Positions 9,926 to 19,189 of a stretch of DNA of 61,954 nt are shown one piece after another. Each line of letters opens with the position of its first letter. The stretch's first letter is position 1. The translations under genes and the position numbers were made by a program. The notes beneath the pieces were generated by a model. The model was not told the origin of the DNA, made no database searches, and worked only from the letters and a program-made list of their open reading frames with translations. The stretch comes from Sorangiineae bacterium NIC37A_2 (GTDB lineage: Bacteria > Myxococcota_A > Polyangia > Polyangiales > Polyangiaceae): assembly GCA_002085155.1 (NCBI GenBank), contig NASX01000023.1, positions 11,116-73,069 on the forward strand, written 5' to 3'.

Positions 9926-11377
9926 ATGCCCCATTCATCGCGCTTCATCCACCGTCTGCTCGCTCTCCTCGCCCCTCTCTCGTGCCTCGCGCCCGCCGCC
10001 GCACAAACCGCACCGGCGAAGAATCAGGTCAAGGTCTCCGACGAGAGCCAGCGCAAAGAGGTCAGCCTGACCGTCTACAACTCGAACTTCGCCCTGGTGC
10101 GCGAGGTCCGAAAGCTCGACGGGCTCAGCAAAGGCCAGTTCGAACTCGAGTTCCGCGACGTCGCCGCCACGATCCAGCCGGAAACCGTCGCGGTGAAGCC
10201 AGACACCAAGGGGCTCAAGGTGCTCGAGCAGAACTACCGGTTCGATCTGCTCACCCCCGACAAACTTCTCGAAAAATACGTGGGGCGCGACGTGCGGGCC
10301 TACCGGTATCACCCCGCGACCGGGCGCGAAGACGCCGTTGACGCGAAGCTGCTCTCTGTCACCGGCGGTCAAATTCTCCAAATTGGCAACGAGATCACCT
10401 TCGACTACCCGGCCCGCCTCGCGTTCCCCGAGCTTCCGCCGAACTTGATCGCTAAGCCGACTCTCATGTGGCTCGTCGACAACAGCGCCGCAGCGGCTCA
10501 GAACGTCGAGGTCTCTTATCTCGCCCAGGGGCTCTCGTGGAACGCCGACTATGTGCTGGTCGTAAACGACAAAGACACCCAAGGCGACCTGGTCGGCTGG
10601 GTCACGCTGTCGAACAACTCGGGCACGAGCTACCGCGCAGCGGAGCTGAAGCTCGTCGCCGGTGACGTGAACCGAGTTCGCCAAGAAATGGCCGGACCGA
10701 CCATGGCGAAGTCGGCGCGCGCCAGTGTCGTAGCGGACGCAGGCTTCCGCGAAGAAGGCCTCCTCGAGTACCACCTGTACACGCTCGGCCGTCCCGCAGA
10801 CGTGCTCGATCGCGAGCAGAAACAAGTCACCCTGCTCGAGGCAGCCGGTCTCGGCATCCAGAAGAAGCTCGTCTTCTCCGGTCAGCAATATTACTACCAG
10901 AGCCAGTTCGGCGAGCTGCAAAAGAACCAGAAGGTCTCGGTCTATCTCGACTTCGAGAACTCGGAGAAAAATCGCATGGGCATGCCGCTGCCGCGGGGCA
11001 CCATCCGCGTCTACAAGGCGGACGGCGCAGGCAAAAAGCAGTTCGTGGGCGAGGATGCCATCGATCACACCCCGCGGGACGAAAAGCTCCACATCAAGGT
11101 CGGAGAGGCCTTCGACGTTGTCGCCGATCGGAAGCAGACCGAATGGCGTTCGCTCGGAACTTGTAGCTCCGAGTCCGCTTGGGAAATCGAACTCCGTAAC
11201 CACAAGGACGAAAACGTCACCGTCGAGGTCCGTGAGCCGGCAAGTGGTGACTTTACCATCGTCGAGTCAAGCCATCCCGCAAAGAAGGAGAGCTCTTCAC
11301 TTCACACCTTCGACGTGAGTGTCCCCAAACGAGGCAAGACGAAGCTCACGTACCGCGCCCGCGTCCGCTGGTGCTGA
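9926..11377 (+). CDS. DUF4139 periplasmic protein, second of a tandem pair
   Basis: This 483-residue product follows the preceding paralogue line by line (VYNSNFALVREVRKL, QNYRFDLLTPDKLLEKYVG, LVGWVTLSNNSGTSYRAAELKLVAGDVNR, MGMPLPRGTIRVYKADG). Its leader ends with an apparent signal peptidase I site (APAAAQ) and no lipobox Cys. The pair would therefore give one lipid-anchored and one soluble form of the same module. ATG 9926 has AGAAGGTAG upstream. Its function is unknown; a paired envelope role is an inference from the duplication. Confidence 0.85.
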   Translation: MPHSSRFIHRLLALLAPLSCLAPAAAQTAPAKNQVKVSDESQRKEVSLTVYNSNFALVREVRKLDGLSKGQFELEFRDVAATIQPETVAVKPDTKGLKVLEQNYRFDLLTPDKLLEKYVGRDVRAYRYHPATGREDAVDAKLLSVTGGQILQIGNEITFDYPARLAFPELPPNLIAKPTLMWLVDNSAAAAQNVEVSYLAQGLSWNADYVLVVNDKDTQGDLVGWVTLSNNSGTSYRAAELKLVAGDVNRVRQEMAGPTMAKSARASVVADAGFREEGLLEYHLYTLGRPADVLDREQKQVTLLEAAGLGIQKKLVFSGQQYYYQSQFGELQKNQKVSVYLDFENSEKNRMGMPLPRGTIRVYKADGAGKKQFVGEDAIDHTPRDEKLHIKVGEAFDVVADRKQTEWRSLGTCSSESAWEIELRNHKDENVTVEVREPASGDFTIVESSHPAKKESSSLHTFDVSVPKRGKTKLTYRARVRWC

Positions 11378-11523
11378 GCCCGTCACCCGAAGCCCGCTTG
11401 GTCCCATACGAGCGGGCTCCCCATCCGTCAGAACTCGCCCGCGCCCCGCTCCCGAGAGAGTGTACCCGCGCTCCCCCTGCGCCCTCGGAAAGGCCGACCG
11501 GAGCTCAGCCCCCATCTGGGCAG

Positions 11524-14376
11524 CTAACTCGCCCCTGATGGCGCCTCTTTTTGACCGAGGGCGAGCACTGCGCGCAGGGAGTCCAGGTCGATCGGTTTGA
11601 CGAGATGCGCGAGGAAGGACTCACGCTGGGAGCGTTCGTGATCTTGAGGGCGACCGTACCCGGTGACAGCAACGATGCGAATGTCTTCGAGGCCCGGGAG
11701 ACTCCGGAGGCGTTGACCGAGCTCGTAGCCGCTCATCCCTGGCAGCCCCACGTCGAGCAGCGCTACTTCCGGCTTCTCGCGATCGGCGACAGAAAGAGCA
11801 CTCGGGCCGTCAAATGCCGTCGAGACCGCGTGTCCCTCGAGCTCGAGGAGGGCAGCGAGCAGCTCACAGGCGTCTCGATTGTCGTCGACGATCAGGATGC
11901 GCGCGGGAGTCACGGTCTTCTTCGCGCGCTCCATCTGCGGCGGGATCGAGATGCGCCCGAGGGGGAGCTCGACAGTGACCTCGGTTCCCTGACCGAGCCC
12001 GTCGCTTCGCGCGGACACTCGCCCGCCGTGGGCCGAGACGATACCTTGTACGATCGAGAGCCCAAGCCCTAGGCCTCCCTGCGCTCGGTCGAGCGCCTGA
12101 GGCGCCTGGACGAAACGCTGGAACACCTGGTCAAGCGTCGCCGGATCAATGCCCATGCCGTCGTCGCGCACCGTGATCGTAGCGTGCTTGTTGTCGCTCT
12201 TGGCCAAAATCCAGATGTTCCCGCCTCGCGAAGTGTACTTGATCGAGTTGTGAACGAGGTTCGCGACGACCTGGGATAGTCGCACGAAGTCACACTCGAT
12301 CGAAAAGTCGACGGGGATCTCGACGTGGAGTTGATGCGTCGCGTGAGCGCCCGGCGGCCAGGTCACTTCGAGGGCGCGCTCGATGATTTCGGAGATGGCA
12401 GCAGGGCGACGTTCGAGCTCAAGGCGACCGTGGGTGATGCGCGCGACGTCGAGCAGATCGTCGACCAAACGAACGAGGTGGTCCGTCTGTCGTTGAATGA
12501 TGGCAACCTCTCGGTCGTGACCGTCCCCGGGGAGCGAGCTCATCAGTTCGAGCGCTGAACGGATCGGCGCGAGGGGATTTCGGAGCTCGTGACCGAGCAT
12601 CGCGAGGAACTCATCTTTGGTCCGGCTCGCAGCTTCGGCGATCTCGCGCGCGCCCATCGCGTCGCGATAAAGCCTCGCGTTCTCGACGGCCAAGGAAGCG
12701 CGATCCGCGAGGGTCTGCGCCACAGCCAGGTCTTTTTCGCCGTAGCGCCGCTTCGACTCGGCCATGACCAGGGTGATCACGCCGAACGGCTCGCCGAGCC
12801 TCTTCAGCGGAACGCCAATATAGGAGCCGAGGCCGAGCTCAAGGATGGCCCCCTTGTGCTCCTCGTCGCGCGCCTGAGCTTCGAGCACCTCACGAGGGAT
12901 TTCCTCGATCATCTCGGACTCTCCCGTCCGAAGAATGTGATGCACTCCGTTCGGCGCCTCGGGGTCCGCCGGATAACGGCGCTCAAGTTCGCGCAGACGT
13001 TCGACTTTCTCGGGGTCGACGTGAGCTACTGCGAGGCGCGTCAGCGTTCCGTCTTCCTGAATATCAACGGCGCACCAGTCAGCCATCGCGGGCACCGCCA
13101 AGCGCGCCACGGTGGCGAGAGTCTCTCGGTAGTCGAGGCTCGAGTTCAGCTCCTCGGTCGCGCGAGCCAAGAACGCCGCGCGAGCTTCGTCCGCCCGCTT
13201 CGGCGAGACGTCACGGAAAACCAAGATGACCCCTGCAAGCTCGTCATTCGAGGCTCGGATCGGCGAAGCGCTGTCGTCGATGGCAATCTCGCTGCCGTCC
13301 GGACGCAGCAGCAACGTATGGTTCGCGAGGCCCACGATCGAGCCACTCCGGAGCACCTGCCTTACCGGGCTCTCCACGGTCTCCCGGGATCCCTCTCGAA
13401 TGATCTTGAACACGTCCTCGAGAGGCCTTCCGAGAGCATCTTCTGCTTTCCAACCCGTAAGCTGTTCAGCGATCGGGTTGAGCAGATTGATGTTGCCCTC
13501 GGGGTCAGTCGCGATAACAGCGTCCCCGATACTTCTGAGCGCAATCTGAAACCACTCGCGCGCGAGGCTGAGCTCCGCTTCGTGCTCCCTGGCCTCAGTC
13601 ACGTCACGGAACAGGTTCACGACATACTGAACGCGGCCCTGTTCGTCGCGAAGAGCGTTCGCGCGAACGATCCCCCAGCGCTCCTTATCATCGCCGTGCC
13701 TGTGGAAACGTACGGAGAGCTCGGGGGCGGAGAGCCCCTGGATGAGACGCCTGCCCGGTAGCTCCTCGAGCGGCAACGGCCGCCCCTCCGCATCCTGGAA
13801 TTTCAGCCTGCGGACCACCTCGACGGGCTCGAGGGCGAGGAACTCCTCCACTGACGAACAACCCGCGGTTTCTGCCGCCAAACGGTTCGCATAGAGGATG
13901 TTCCCCTGCGGATCTTGCAGGGCGATCCCTTCTCCGACGCCTGACAGAACAAGATCTCGTTGGGCAGTCGCGAGCTCCGCCTCGTGCACGGCGCGCCGCG
14001 CCGCGGTGCGCTGGACGATGAACCCGCCCATGACCGAGGCGATGCAGAGCCCCTCAAAGAGAAACACCGAAACAGCTGCCAGCTCCCGCTGGCGCTCCTC
14101 TTCGCCGCTCGGCATGAAAAGGACCTTCGCGACCAGCGCGGAAAGGATCGTCGTCGCCAGGCCCGCGAGCACCCCTCCGCGATAGGCCGCTCCCATGATA
14201 GCAGCGAAGTAGAGCAAGAAGGGCGTCGGCGAGCCGATCGACTCCGCGAAGGCGAGCTTGACGACCGTCGTGCCGAAAACCAGAGCGGCTCCGAAGAGAG
14301 TCCCAGAGAGCCAACTATGATCACCGCGCCGTACGCTGCGGATTTGTTCGGGCAAAACTGAAAGAAGGGTCCGCAT
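11524..14376 (-). CDS. Hybrid sensor histidine kinase (DUF4118-PAS-PAS-GAF-HisKA-HATPase-REC)
   Basis: The product has 950 residues. The order of parts is: an N-terminal membrane block of about four segments resembling the DUF4118 sensor (FLLYFAAIMGAAYRGG), two PAS domains (GVGEGIALQDPQGNILYANR and SIGDAVIATDPEGNINLLNP), a GAF-like region, HisKA with phospho-acceptor His596 in GHELRNPLAP, HATPase (NSIKYTSRGG, GLGLGLSIVQ) and a REC domain with ILIVDDN, Asp875 in LLDVGLPGMSG and the LVKPID lysine. The kinase and its receiver are thus fused, and the output partner must lie elsewhere. The gene stands alone; no response-regulator gene is adjacent. Confidence 0.93.
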   Translation of the reverse strand: MRTLLSVLPEQIRSVRRGDHSWLSGTLFGAALVFGTTVVKLAFAESIGSPTPFLLYFAAIMGAAYRGGVLAGLATTILSALVAKVLFMPSGEEERQRELAAVSVFLFEGLCIASVMGGFIVQRTAARRAVHEAELATAQRDLVLSGVGEGIALQDPQGNILYANRLAAETAGCSSVEEFLALEPVEVVRRLKFQDAEGRPLPLEELPGRRLIQGLSAPELSVRFHRHGDDKERWGIVRANALRDEQGRVQYVVNLFRDVTEAREHEAELSLAREWFQIALRSIGDAVIATDPEGNINLLNPIAEQLTGWKAEDALGRPLEDVFKIIREGSRETVESPVRQVLRSGSIVGLANHTLLLRPDGSEIAIDDSASPIRASNDELAGVILVFRDVSPKRADEARAAFLARATEELNSSLDYRETLATVARLAVPAMADWCAVDIQEDGTLTRLAVAHVDPEKVERLRELERRYPADPEAPNGVHHILRTGESEMIEEIPREVLEAQARDEEHKGAILELGLGSYIGVPLKRLGEPFGVITLVMAESKRRYGEKDLAVAQTLADRASLAVENARLYRDAMGAREIAEAASRTKDEFLAMLGHELRNPLAPIRSALELMSSLPGDGHDREVAIIQRQTDHLVRLVDDLLDVARITHGRLELERRPAAISEIIERALEVTWPPGAHATHQLHVEIPVDFSIECDFVRLSQVVANLVHNSIKYTSRGGNIWILAKSDNKHATITVRDDGMGIDPATLDQVFQRFVQAPQALDRAQGGLGLGLSIVQGIVSAHGGRVSARSDGLGQGTEVTVELPLGRISIPPQMERAKKTVTPARILIVDDNRDACELLAALLELEGHAVSTAFDGPSALSVADREKPEVALLDVGLPGMSGYELGQRLRSLPGLEDIRIVAVTGYGRPQDHERSQRESFLAHLVKPIDLDSLRAVLALGQKEAPSGAS

Positions 14377-14680
14377 CGCTCTTGGGTCGTTCCTGGGGAC
14401 CGAAGGACTTTCTACGAGAGGACCCTAGCTGATGCACAAACCTCCACCAAACTTCGCCCCTGCGGAGCGTCCCAGGTCCACACTTCTGGGAGAGATCGGC
14501 CCCGTTTCCCCAAGATGCGCTCGATACTCACGAGCCGACTCCCGCTCGGGCACCGCGCTCCCTATCGGCTCGAACGGCCAGTCCTAGTTGTTTATTCAGA
14601 GGTGAGCAGGCCCCCGCGCGCCCCCGTTGTCTCCCTCGAAGCGCACCAGCGGGAGCCCGAGCTCTCCGCCCCCGCTCTCT
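14377..14680. other. 304-bp gap without a recognised gene
   Basis: The gap separates the histidine kinase start from the stop of the small membrane-protein gene, both on the minus strand, so it should hold the kinase promoter. The 8-nt arms CGAGCCGA and TCGGCTCG near 14530-14571 form an imperfectly placed inverted repeat. I see no convincing open frame. Confidence 0.4.
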
Positions 14681-14848
14681 TCAGAAGACGCGACGAAGAA
14701 GCTCCACGCCGTACACCAAGACGAGCGCGATGAGAGTCGCGTTGATGACACGATCGAGCTTCTTTCGAAGCTGCGCGAAACGCGGCAGGACGAGCAAGCG
14801 CGCGAGCGCGAGCACGACGATCGCAATCGCCAAGACCTTTCGAATCAC
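14681..14848 (-). CDS. Small 55-residue membrane protein downstream of ggt
   Basis: GTG at 14848 is preceded by GAGGGTGAG at good spacing, and the frame runs to TGA at 14681, encoding 55 residues. It starts MIRKVLAIAIVVLALARLL, has a basic middle (RFAQLRKKLDR) and a second hydrophobic stretch (INATLIALVLVYGVELL) ending RRVF. Two short membrane helices with a positively charged loop are predicted. It lies 43 bp after the ggt stop and is probably in the same transcript. I know of no function. Good codon use and the ribosome site argue it is real. Confidence 0.6.
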   Translation of the reverse strand: MIRKVLAIAIVVLALARLLVLPRFAQLRKKLDRVINATLIALVLVYGVELLRRVF

Positions 14849-14891
14849 AATCTCACCCTCTCACCCTGCGCCCGCGCCGTCCGTGATTCCA

Positions 14892-16553
14892 TCAATGGAC
14901 CAGCGCCTCTCCAAACTTGCGCGGATCGGAGGCAGCGCGGACCACCCCGTCGCGCCTCGAGAGGACCTGGACCGCGTGGGACCTAAACCTCGCCTCCGCG
15001 ACTCGCTCTCCGCGAAACGCGAGGTCCTCCTTGTGCTGCTCGGGGGTGCCCGGATCGACCATGATCGTGTCCGGACCTAGGGGGATCAGGATGCGCGGCG
15101 CGCGCACGGCTTGGTCAGGGGTTTGACCGAAGACGAGGCAACCGAGCAAGACTTGGGACACGTTGGTCGGGATCGTCATGCCGCCGGAGCCGCCCAGAGC
15201 GAGCACGGCCTGCCCCCCTTCGATCACGATGGTCGGGGTCATGCTCGAGACGGGACGCGCCAGAGGCCGGGGCCTGTTCGGACTCTCCTTCATGCCGAAG
15301 GGCAGGACGTCGGCCTGCTTCGTGAAGTCGTCGAGCTGATCGTTGAGGACAACGCCGCCGCTCGCGGTCACCAGAGTCGACCCGAAGAGTCGATTTACGG
15401 TGGTCGTGAGAGAGACGACGTTCCCCGAACGGTCGCTTGTGACCAGGTGGTGGGTGCCGTGTTCTTCCTGGCCAAACAAGGGGAGGGCATGGGTGCGGTC
15501 TAGGGCAATTTTCGCCTTGCGGGCGGCCAGCCGGCGCTCGTCCATGAGCGCCTGGAGATCGACCTTCTCAATATCCGGATCGCCGATGTACCTCATGCGA
15601 TCGGCGATGGCCCCGCGCATGCCCTCTGCGAGGAGATGTTGATAGGCGGGCGTCCCGAAGCCGAGCGTACGGAGCTCATCGGGAGAAAACATCATCAAGA
15701 GCTCAGCGACCATCAGGCCTCCGGCCGACGGCGGGGGCATCGTGTAGACGTCCTTGCCGTCGTAACGAATCCTGAGCGGCTCCCGCTCGACGACTCGATA
15801 CTCAGCGAGATCCTCGAGGGTCAGAGCGCCCGCCGCGGCCTGCGTCGCTTCGACCATTTGAAGGGCGAGCGGCCCCTCTGTCATGACCGAACCTCCCTCG
15901 CGCGCGATGCGCGCCAGCGTCTCAGCGAGCTCAGTATTGACGACCCGTTGTCCGACGACGGCGGCCTTGCCCTTCGGGAAAAAGAGGGATTTCAGCTGAG
16001 GGCTGCGCGCGAGCTTCTTCTCGCCGTAGCCGAGCATGGCCGCGAGGTGCTGCGAGACGACAAAGCCATTTCTCGCGCGCGCCTCGGCCTTCTTCACGAG
16101 CGCCGAAAATGGGAGCTTTCCAGCGCGACGGTGCAGCTCGATGAGCCCGGCGAGTTCACTCGGCGTCCCCACGAGTCGCCCTTCCTCGCCGGGAGGCAAT
16201 GGCCTGTTTTCAAACTCGGCGGGACTGATGGCCCGGGGAGCGCGCTCGCGGAAGTCGAGCACACTCATCTTCTGAGCCTTCTCATCCCAGAACATCGCAA
16301 ATCCTCCGCCCCCGAGCCCGCTCGAAGTCGGAGCCGTCACCCCCGCGACGAGCGCCGCCACGATAGCCGCGTCCGCCGCCGAACCACCTGCGTCCAAGAT
16401 GGCCAGGGCGTCTCGAGTCGCCGTCGCATTCTCCGTCGCTACCGCGGCCCCCGGGACCCCCGCTTGAAGCCGGGGCGCTCGCGCGAGCATGAGCGCGCAA
16501 AGGACGAGCACAAAAGGGACGGTGCTCCGGACTCGCAAGGCCATCTCTTTCAC
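14892..16553 (-). CDS. ggt: Gamma-glutamyltransferase
   Basis: The 553-residue Ntn-hydrolase is made as a proenzyme that cuts itself before a catalytic Thr. The expected motif is HGTHHLV, with Thr367 counted from GTG 16553; before it lies the large-subunit core (AALVAGVTAPTSSGLGGGGF) and after it the small-subunit sites (VVSLTTTVNRLFGS, LNDQLDDF, GSGGMTIPTNVSQVLLG). An N-terminal signal peptide (VLVLCALMLARAPRLQAG) indicates periplasmic export. The enzyme cleaves gamma-glutamyl bonds of glutathione or polyglutamate. It is divergent from gshB, so both genes concern glutathione turnover. ATG 16544 is a possible alternative start. Confidence 0.93.
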   Translation of the reverse strand: MKEMALRVRSTVPFVLVLCALMLARAPRLQAGVPGAAVATENATATRDALAILDAGGSAADAAIVAALVAGVTAPTSSGLGGGGFAMFWDEKAQKMSVLDFRERAPRAISPAEFENRPLPPGEEGRLVGTPSELAGLIELHRRAGKLPFSALVKKAEARARNGFVVSQHLAAMLGYGEKKLARSPQLKSLFFPKGKAAVVGQRVVNTELAETLARIAREGGSVMTEGPLALQMVEATQAAAGALTLEDLAEYRVVEREPLRIRYDGKDVYTMPPPSAGGLMVAELLMMFSPDELRTLGFGTPAYQHLLAEGMRGAIADRMRYIGDPDIEKVDLQALMDERRLAARKAKIALDRTHALPLFGQEEHGTHHLVTSDRSGNVVSLTTTVNRLFGSTLVTASGGVVLNDQLDDFTKQADVLPFGMKESPNRPRPLARPVSSMTPTIVIEGGQAVLALGGSGGMTIPTNVSQVLLGCLVFGQTPDQAVRAPRILIPLGPDTIMVDPGTPEQHKEDLAFRGERVAEARFRSHAVQVLSRRDGVVRAASDPRKFGEALVH

Positions 16554-16721
16554 TTATCCGACCCGGCGCCCGCCGTCACGAGAGGAGCCCAAGGGACCGC
16601 CGGAAAAAACGACCGTCACGGGGCAGCCCCGTCTCGAGGAGCACGAAGCCACGCCTCGTCAGCGACCGGCTCGGAGCGCCCTTTTGGGTGAGGCTCCGTT
16701 TGGTACTACCTTCCGAAGGTC

Positions 16722-17681
16722 ATGCGCTTTCTCTTCGTGATGGATCCCGCGCACTCCATGCTCCCGGACAAAGACACCTCGTTCGCCTTTATGGAGGCGG
16801 CGAAGGAGCGCGGTCATCAATGTTACCACTGCCTCCCGGCTCAGGTGGGCCTGCGCGGCAAACACGTGACCACTGTCTCCGCTCACGTCGAGGTCCAGCG
16901 CATGGCGCCCGCCGTCAAGCTCGGCGTGTACGAGGAGCACCCCGCCGCTGACTTCGACGCGATCTTCATTCGCAAGGATCCGCCCTTCGACGCAGCTTAC
17001 TTGGCTCTCACTCAGGTGCTCGATCTGGCCGAAGCGGAGACCTTCGTCCTGAATCATCCGCGCGCCCTGCGCGACGCCAACGAGAAGCTTCTCGCTCTCC
17101 ACTACCTCGACTTCATGCCCGAAACGATCGTGACGTCCCAGCCGAGCGACGTATTCACATTTGTCGATCGCGTCGGTGAGGCGGTCATGAAACCCCTCGA
17201 CGGGGCCGGCGGGAGCGGCGTCGTCCGCCTCTCAAAGGGCGACAAAAACGTCCGAGCTCTCACCGATCTCCTCACGGGCGAAGGCAAACGCTTGGCGATG
17301 GTGCAGCGCTTCGAACCCGCCATCAAAGAGGGCGACAAACGTGTTCTGTTGCTCGACGGGGAGCTGCTCGGCGTGATTCGCCGCGTTCCTCAGGAGGAGG
17401 ACTTCCGAGCCAACATCCACGTCGGAGGCCGCGTCGAAGCGACAGATCTGACGCCCCGAGAGAAAGAGCTCGTCCAGGCGATCGGACCGTCGCTCCGCGA
17501 GCGAGGTCTTTGGTTCGTCGGCCTCGACCTCATCGCCGAGAAGCTCATCGAGATCAACGTCACGAGCCCGACCGGCATCCAAGAGCTGGCCCGCCTCACC
17601 GCCTCGCGCCCCGCTCACAAAGTCATCGAGTTCGTCGAGCGTCAGGCAAAACGTCGGGGCGACCGCGGACAAGACGCATGA
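16722..17681 (+). CDS. gshB: Glutathione synthetase
   Basis: The 319-residue protein has the normal GshB length and order: the N-terminal MRFLFVMDPAHSMLPDKDTSFAF, the inter-domain FDAIFIRKDPPFDAAYL, and the ATP-grasp core with MKPLDGAGGSGVVRL, the arginine-rich GDKRVLLLDGELLGVIRR and the metal-binding FVGLDLIAEKLIEINVTSPTG. It joins gamma-glutamylcysteine to glycine using ATP in the cytoplasm. No gshA lies nearby. Its stop overlaps the ATG of the next gene (ATGA), showing translational coupling. The divergent neighbour is ggt, and the 168-bp gap between them should carry both promoters. Confidence 0.93.
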   Translation: MRFLFVMDPAHSMLPDKDTSFAFMEAAKERGHQCYHCLPAQVGLRGKHVTTVSAHVEVQRMAPAVKLGVYEEHPAADFDAIFIRKDPPFDAAYLALTQVLDLAEAETFVLNHPRALRDANEKLLALHYLDFMPETIVTSQPSDVFTFVDRVGEAVMKPLDGAGGSGVVRLSKGDKNVRALTDLLTGEGKRLAMVQRFEPAIKEGDKRVLLLDGELLGVIRRVPQEEDFRANIHVGGRVEATDLTPREKELVQAIGPSLRERGLWFVGLDLIAEKLIEINVTSPTGIQELARLTASRPAHKVIEFVERQAKRRGDRGQDA

Positions 17682-18613
17682 ACGACTTCCTGAAGAAGCT
17701 TGCCGTCGCGCTCGGCCTCGCGCTTCTCATCGTGGTCGGACTCTTGGCCGCTCGCTCGAGCGGTTCAGGCGCGCCCATAGCGCCGCCCCCGGCCCGAGCC
17801 CCGCTTCCCCCGCAGCCGAACACGAGGACGGCTCGCGCGCTCATCCCGACGGGCGCCTGGCTGATCGTCGACTTCCACACGAGCCTCTCAGAAACAGCCC
17901 CCTTCGCTGGCAGCCCCGATCCCTCCTGCGGCGATGTTGCTCCGCCCGAGCGCGCCGCTGTGGGCATCTTGCCGCCACGGGCGACAGACGACGCGCCGGA
18001 AATCGTGCTCGGCGCGGCAGGAGTATCACGGCGTTTTTTCGAGTGCGCCCGTGAGCAGATTTTGGCGAGCGGCGGACAGGAGTCCCCTGTGAATCCCGCC
18101 ATCGACTTCCTCAAGTCGAAGACCGGAATCTTGCTCCATGAAAAGCGGGGCGCCGTCGGGAACTTGGTCTTCGCTACGGGCAGCCCCGACCTCGACGGGC
18201 TCGTGCGCGCGTTGCTCCTCGATGACAAAGATCTCCCCCCCTCTCCTCATCGAGCGTTTCCCCCGCCGGCCGAAGGCGCTCTCGCCCACGCGACCCTCGT
18301 CTTGCCCCCCGATTGGCTCGAAGCGGCGGGCCCTGAAGGGGCCCGCTCTCCTCTCCGCCACGCCCGCGGGGGGTTCGCGACCTTATTGCCCAGCGGAACG
18401 GTGAAGGCGCGGATCGACTGCGCTGACGAGGGGCGACCCGAGCTCCGCAAGTTCGTCGAACGAGCTCTCGCGGACCTAGGCCAGAAGGTCCCGGGAGGTC
18501 TCGGCACCCCGACGTTCCGAGAAGAGCCAGGGGCCATCGAAGTCGAGCTCGCGGGGAAGGTCTCCGGCCTCTCCCGCTGGCTCGGGCGCTGGGGGCAGCT
18601 CCAGGGTCCCTGA
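17678..18613 (+). CDS. Anchored protein of unknown function coupled to gshB
   Basis: The start is ATG 17678, inside the gshB stop (ATGA). The frame is open further upstream but only within gshB. The 311-residue product begins MNDFLKKLAVALGLALLIVVGLLAARSS, an uncleaved signal anchor or signal peptide, followed by a Pro/Ala-rich stretch and a soluble domain of ~240 residues (GAWLIVDFHTSL, LKSKTGILLHEKRGAVGNLVFATG). I recognise no catalytic motif or known family. The two Cys in the first half could form a disulphide. Coupling to gshB suggests co-expression, but a role in glutathione metabolism is only a guess. Confidence 0.7.
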   Translation: MNDFLKKLAVALGLALLIVVGLLAARSSGSGAPIAPPPARAPLPPQPNTRTARALIPTGAWLIVDFHTSLSETAPFAGSPDPSCGDVAPPERAAVGILPPRATDDAPEIVLGAAGVSRRFFECAREQILASGGQESPVNPAIDFLKSKTGILLHEKRGAVGNLVFATGSPDLDGLVRALLLDDKDLPPSPHRAFPPPAEGALAHATLVLPPDWLEAAGPEGARSPLRHARGGFATLLPSGTVKARIDCADEGRPELRKFVERALADLGQKVPGGLGTPTFREEPGAIEVELAGKVSGLSRWLGRWGQLQGP

Positions 18614-18702
18614 AGACGGGTCTCCGGCCCGATCGGGCCGCCCCAGCCTCGAACCCGGGCCTCGCGCGGGGTCGGCTCCTCGGGAGAGTCGGCGGCCGGT
18701 CT

Positions 18703-18732
18703 TTGGACACCCGGGACATAACCTGCTAAATT
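18703..18732 (+). promoter_or_regulatory. Candidate sigma-70 promoter and structured leader of rplU-rpmA
   Basis: TTGGAC at 18703-18708 and TAAATT at 18727-18732 are separated by 18 nt, giving a plausible promoter whose transcript would begin near 18740. The ~140-nt leader contains two adjacent hairpins: AGGAAT/ATTCCT (about 18791-18810) and GCCGA-GAGA-TCGGC (18811-18824), the latter capped by a GNRA tetraloop. Confidence 0.45.
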
Positions 18733-18877
18733 TATAAAAGAATCTTCGATCTCCTGAACGGGCGTATCCGAGATCGCCCTGAAAGAAAAGAGGAATGCTG
18801 CAGAATTCCTGCCGAGAGATCGGCGATTGATCCTTGCGCCCGGGGGTTATCGCGTTTAGCTTTCGCGGCCCTTCCCC

Positions 18878-19189
18878 ATGGCAAACGCAGTCATTCGCAC
18901 CGGCGGAAAACAGTACCGGGTCTCGCCCGGCGACGTTCTTCGCATTGAAAAATTGGATGGTTCCCCCGGAGATCGGGTGACGTTCGAAGAGGTCCTCTTC
19001 CTCGGCGGAGACAGCCCGAAGTTCGGCGCTCCGCTCGTGTCGGGTGCCAAGGTCGAAGGTGAGATCGTCGCACAAGGTCGCGGCGAGAAACTCGTCATCT
19101 TCAAGTTCAAGCGCCGGAAGAAGCACCGCCGCAAGAACGGTCATCGTCAATCCTTCACCGCAGTGAAGATCACGGAGGTCCTCGGCTAA
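18878..19189 (+). CDS. rplU: 50S ribosomal protein L21
   Basis: The 103-residue product matches L21 over its full length ([46 protein letters not shown]). It binds 23S rRNA domain V/II together with L20 in the large subunit. Its TAA stop (19187-19189) shares an A with the rpmA start codon, so the two are translationally coupled as in most bacteria. Unlike many genomes, obgE does not follow the pair. Confidence 0.97.
   Translation: MANAVIRTGGKQYRVSPGDVLRIEKLDGSPGDRVTFEEVLFLGGDSPKFGAPLVSGAKVEGEIVAQGRGEKLVIFKFKRRKKHRRKNGHRQSFTAVKITEVLG

Noticed and set aside
16300-16500. Various frames antisense to ggt, kinases and secD running for hundreds of codons
   Set aside because: They are mirror frames of strongly supported genes and show no independent motif.
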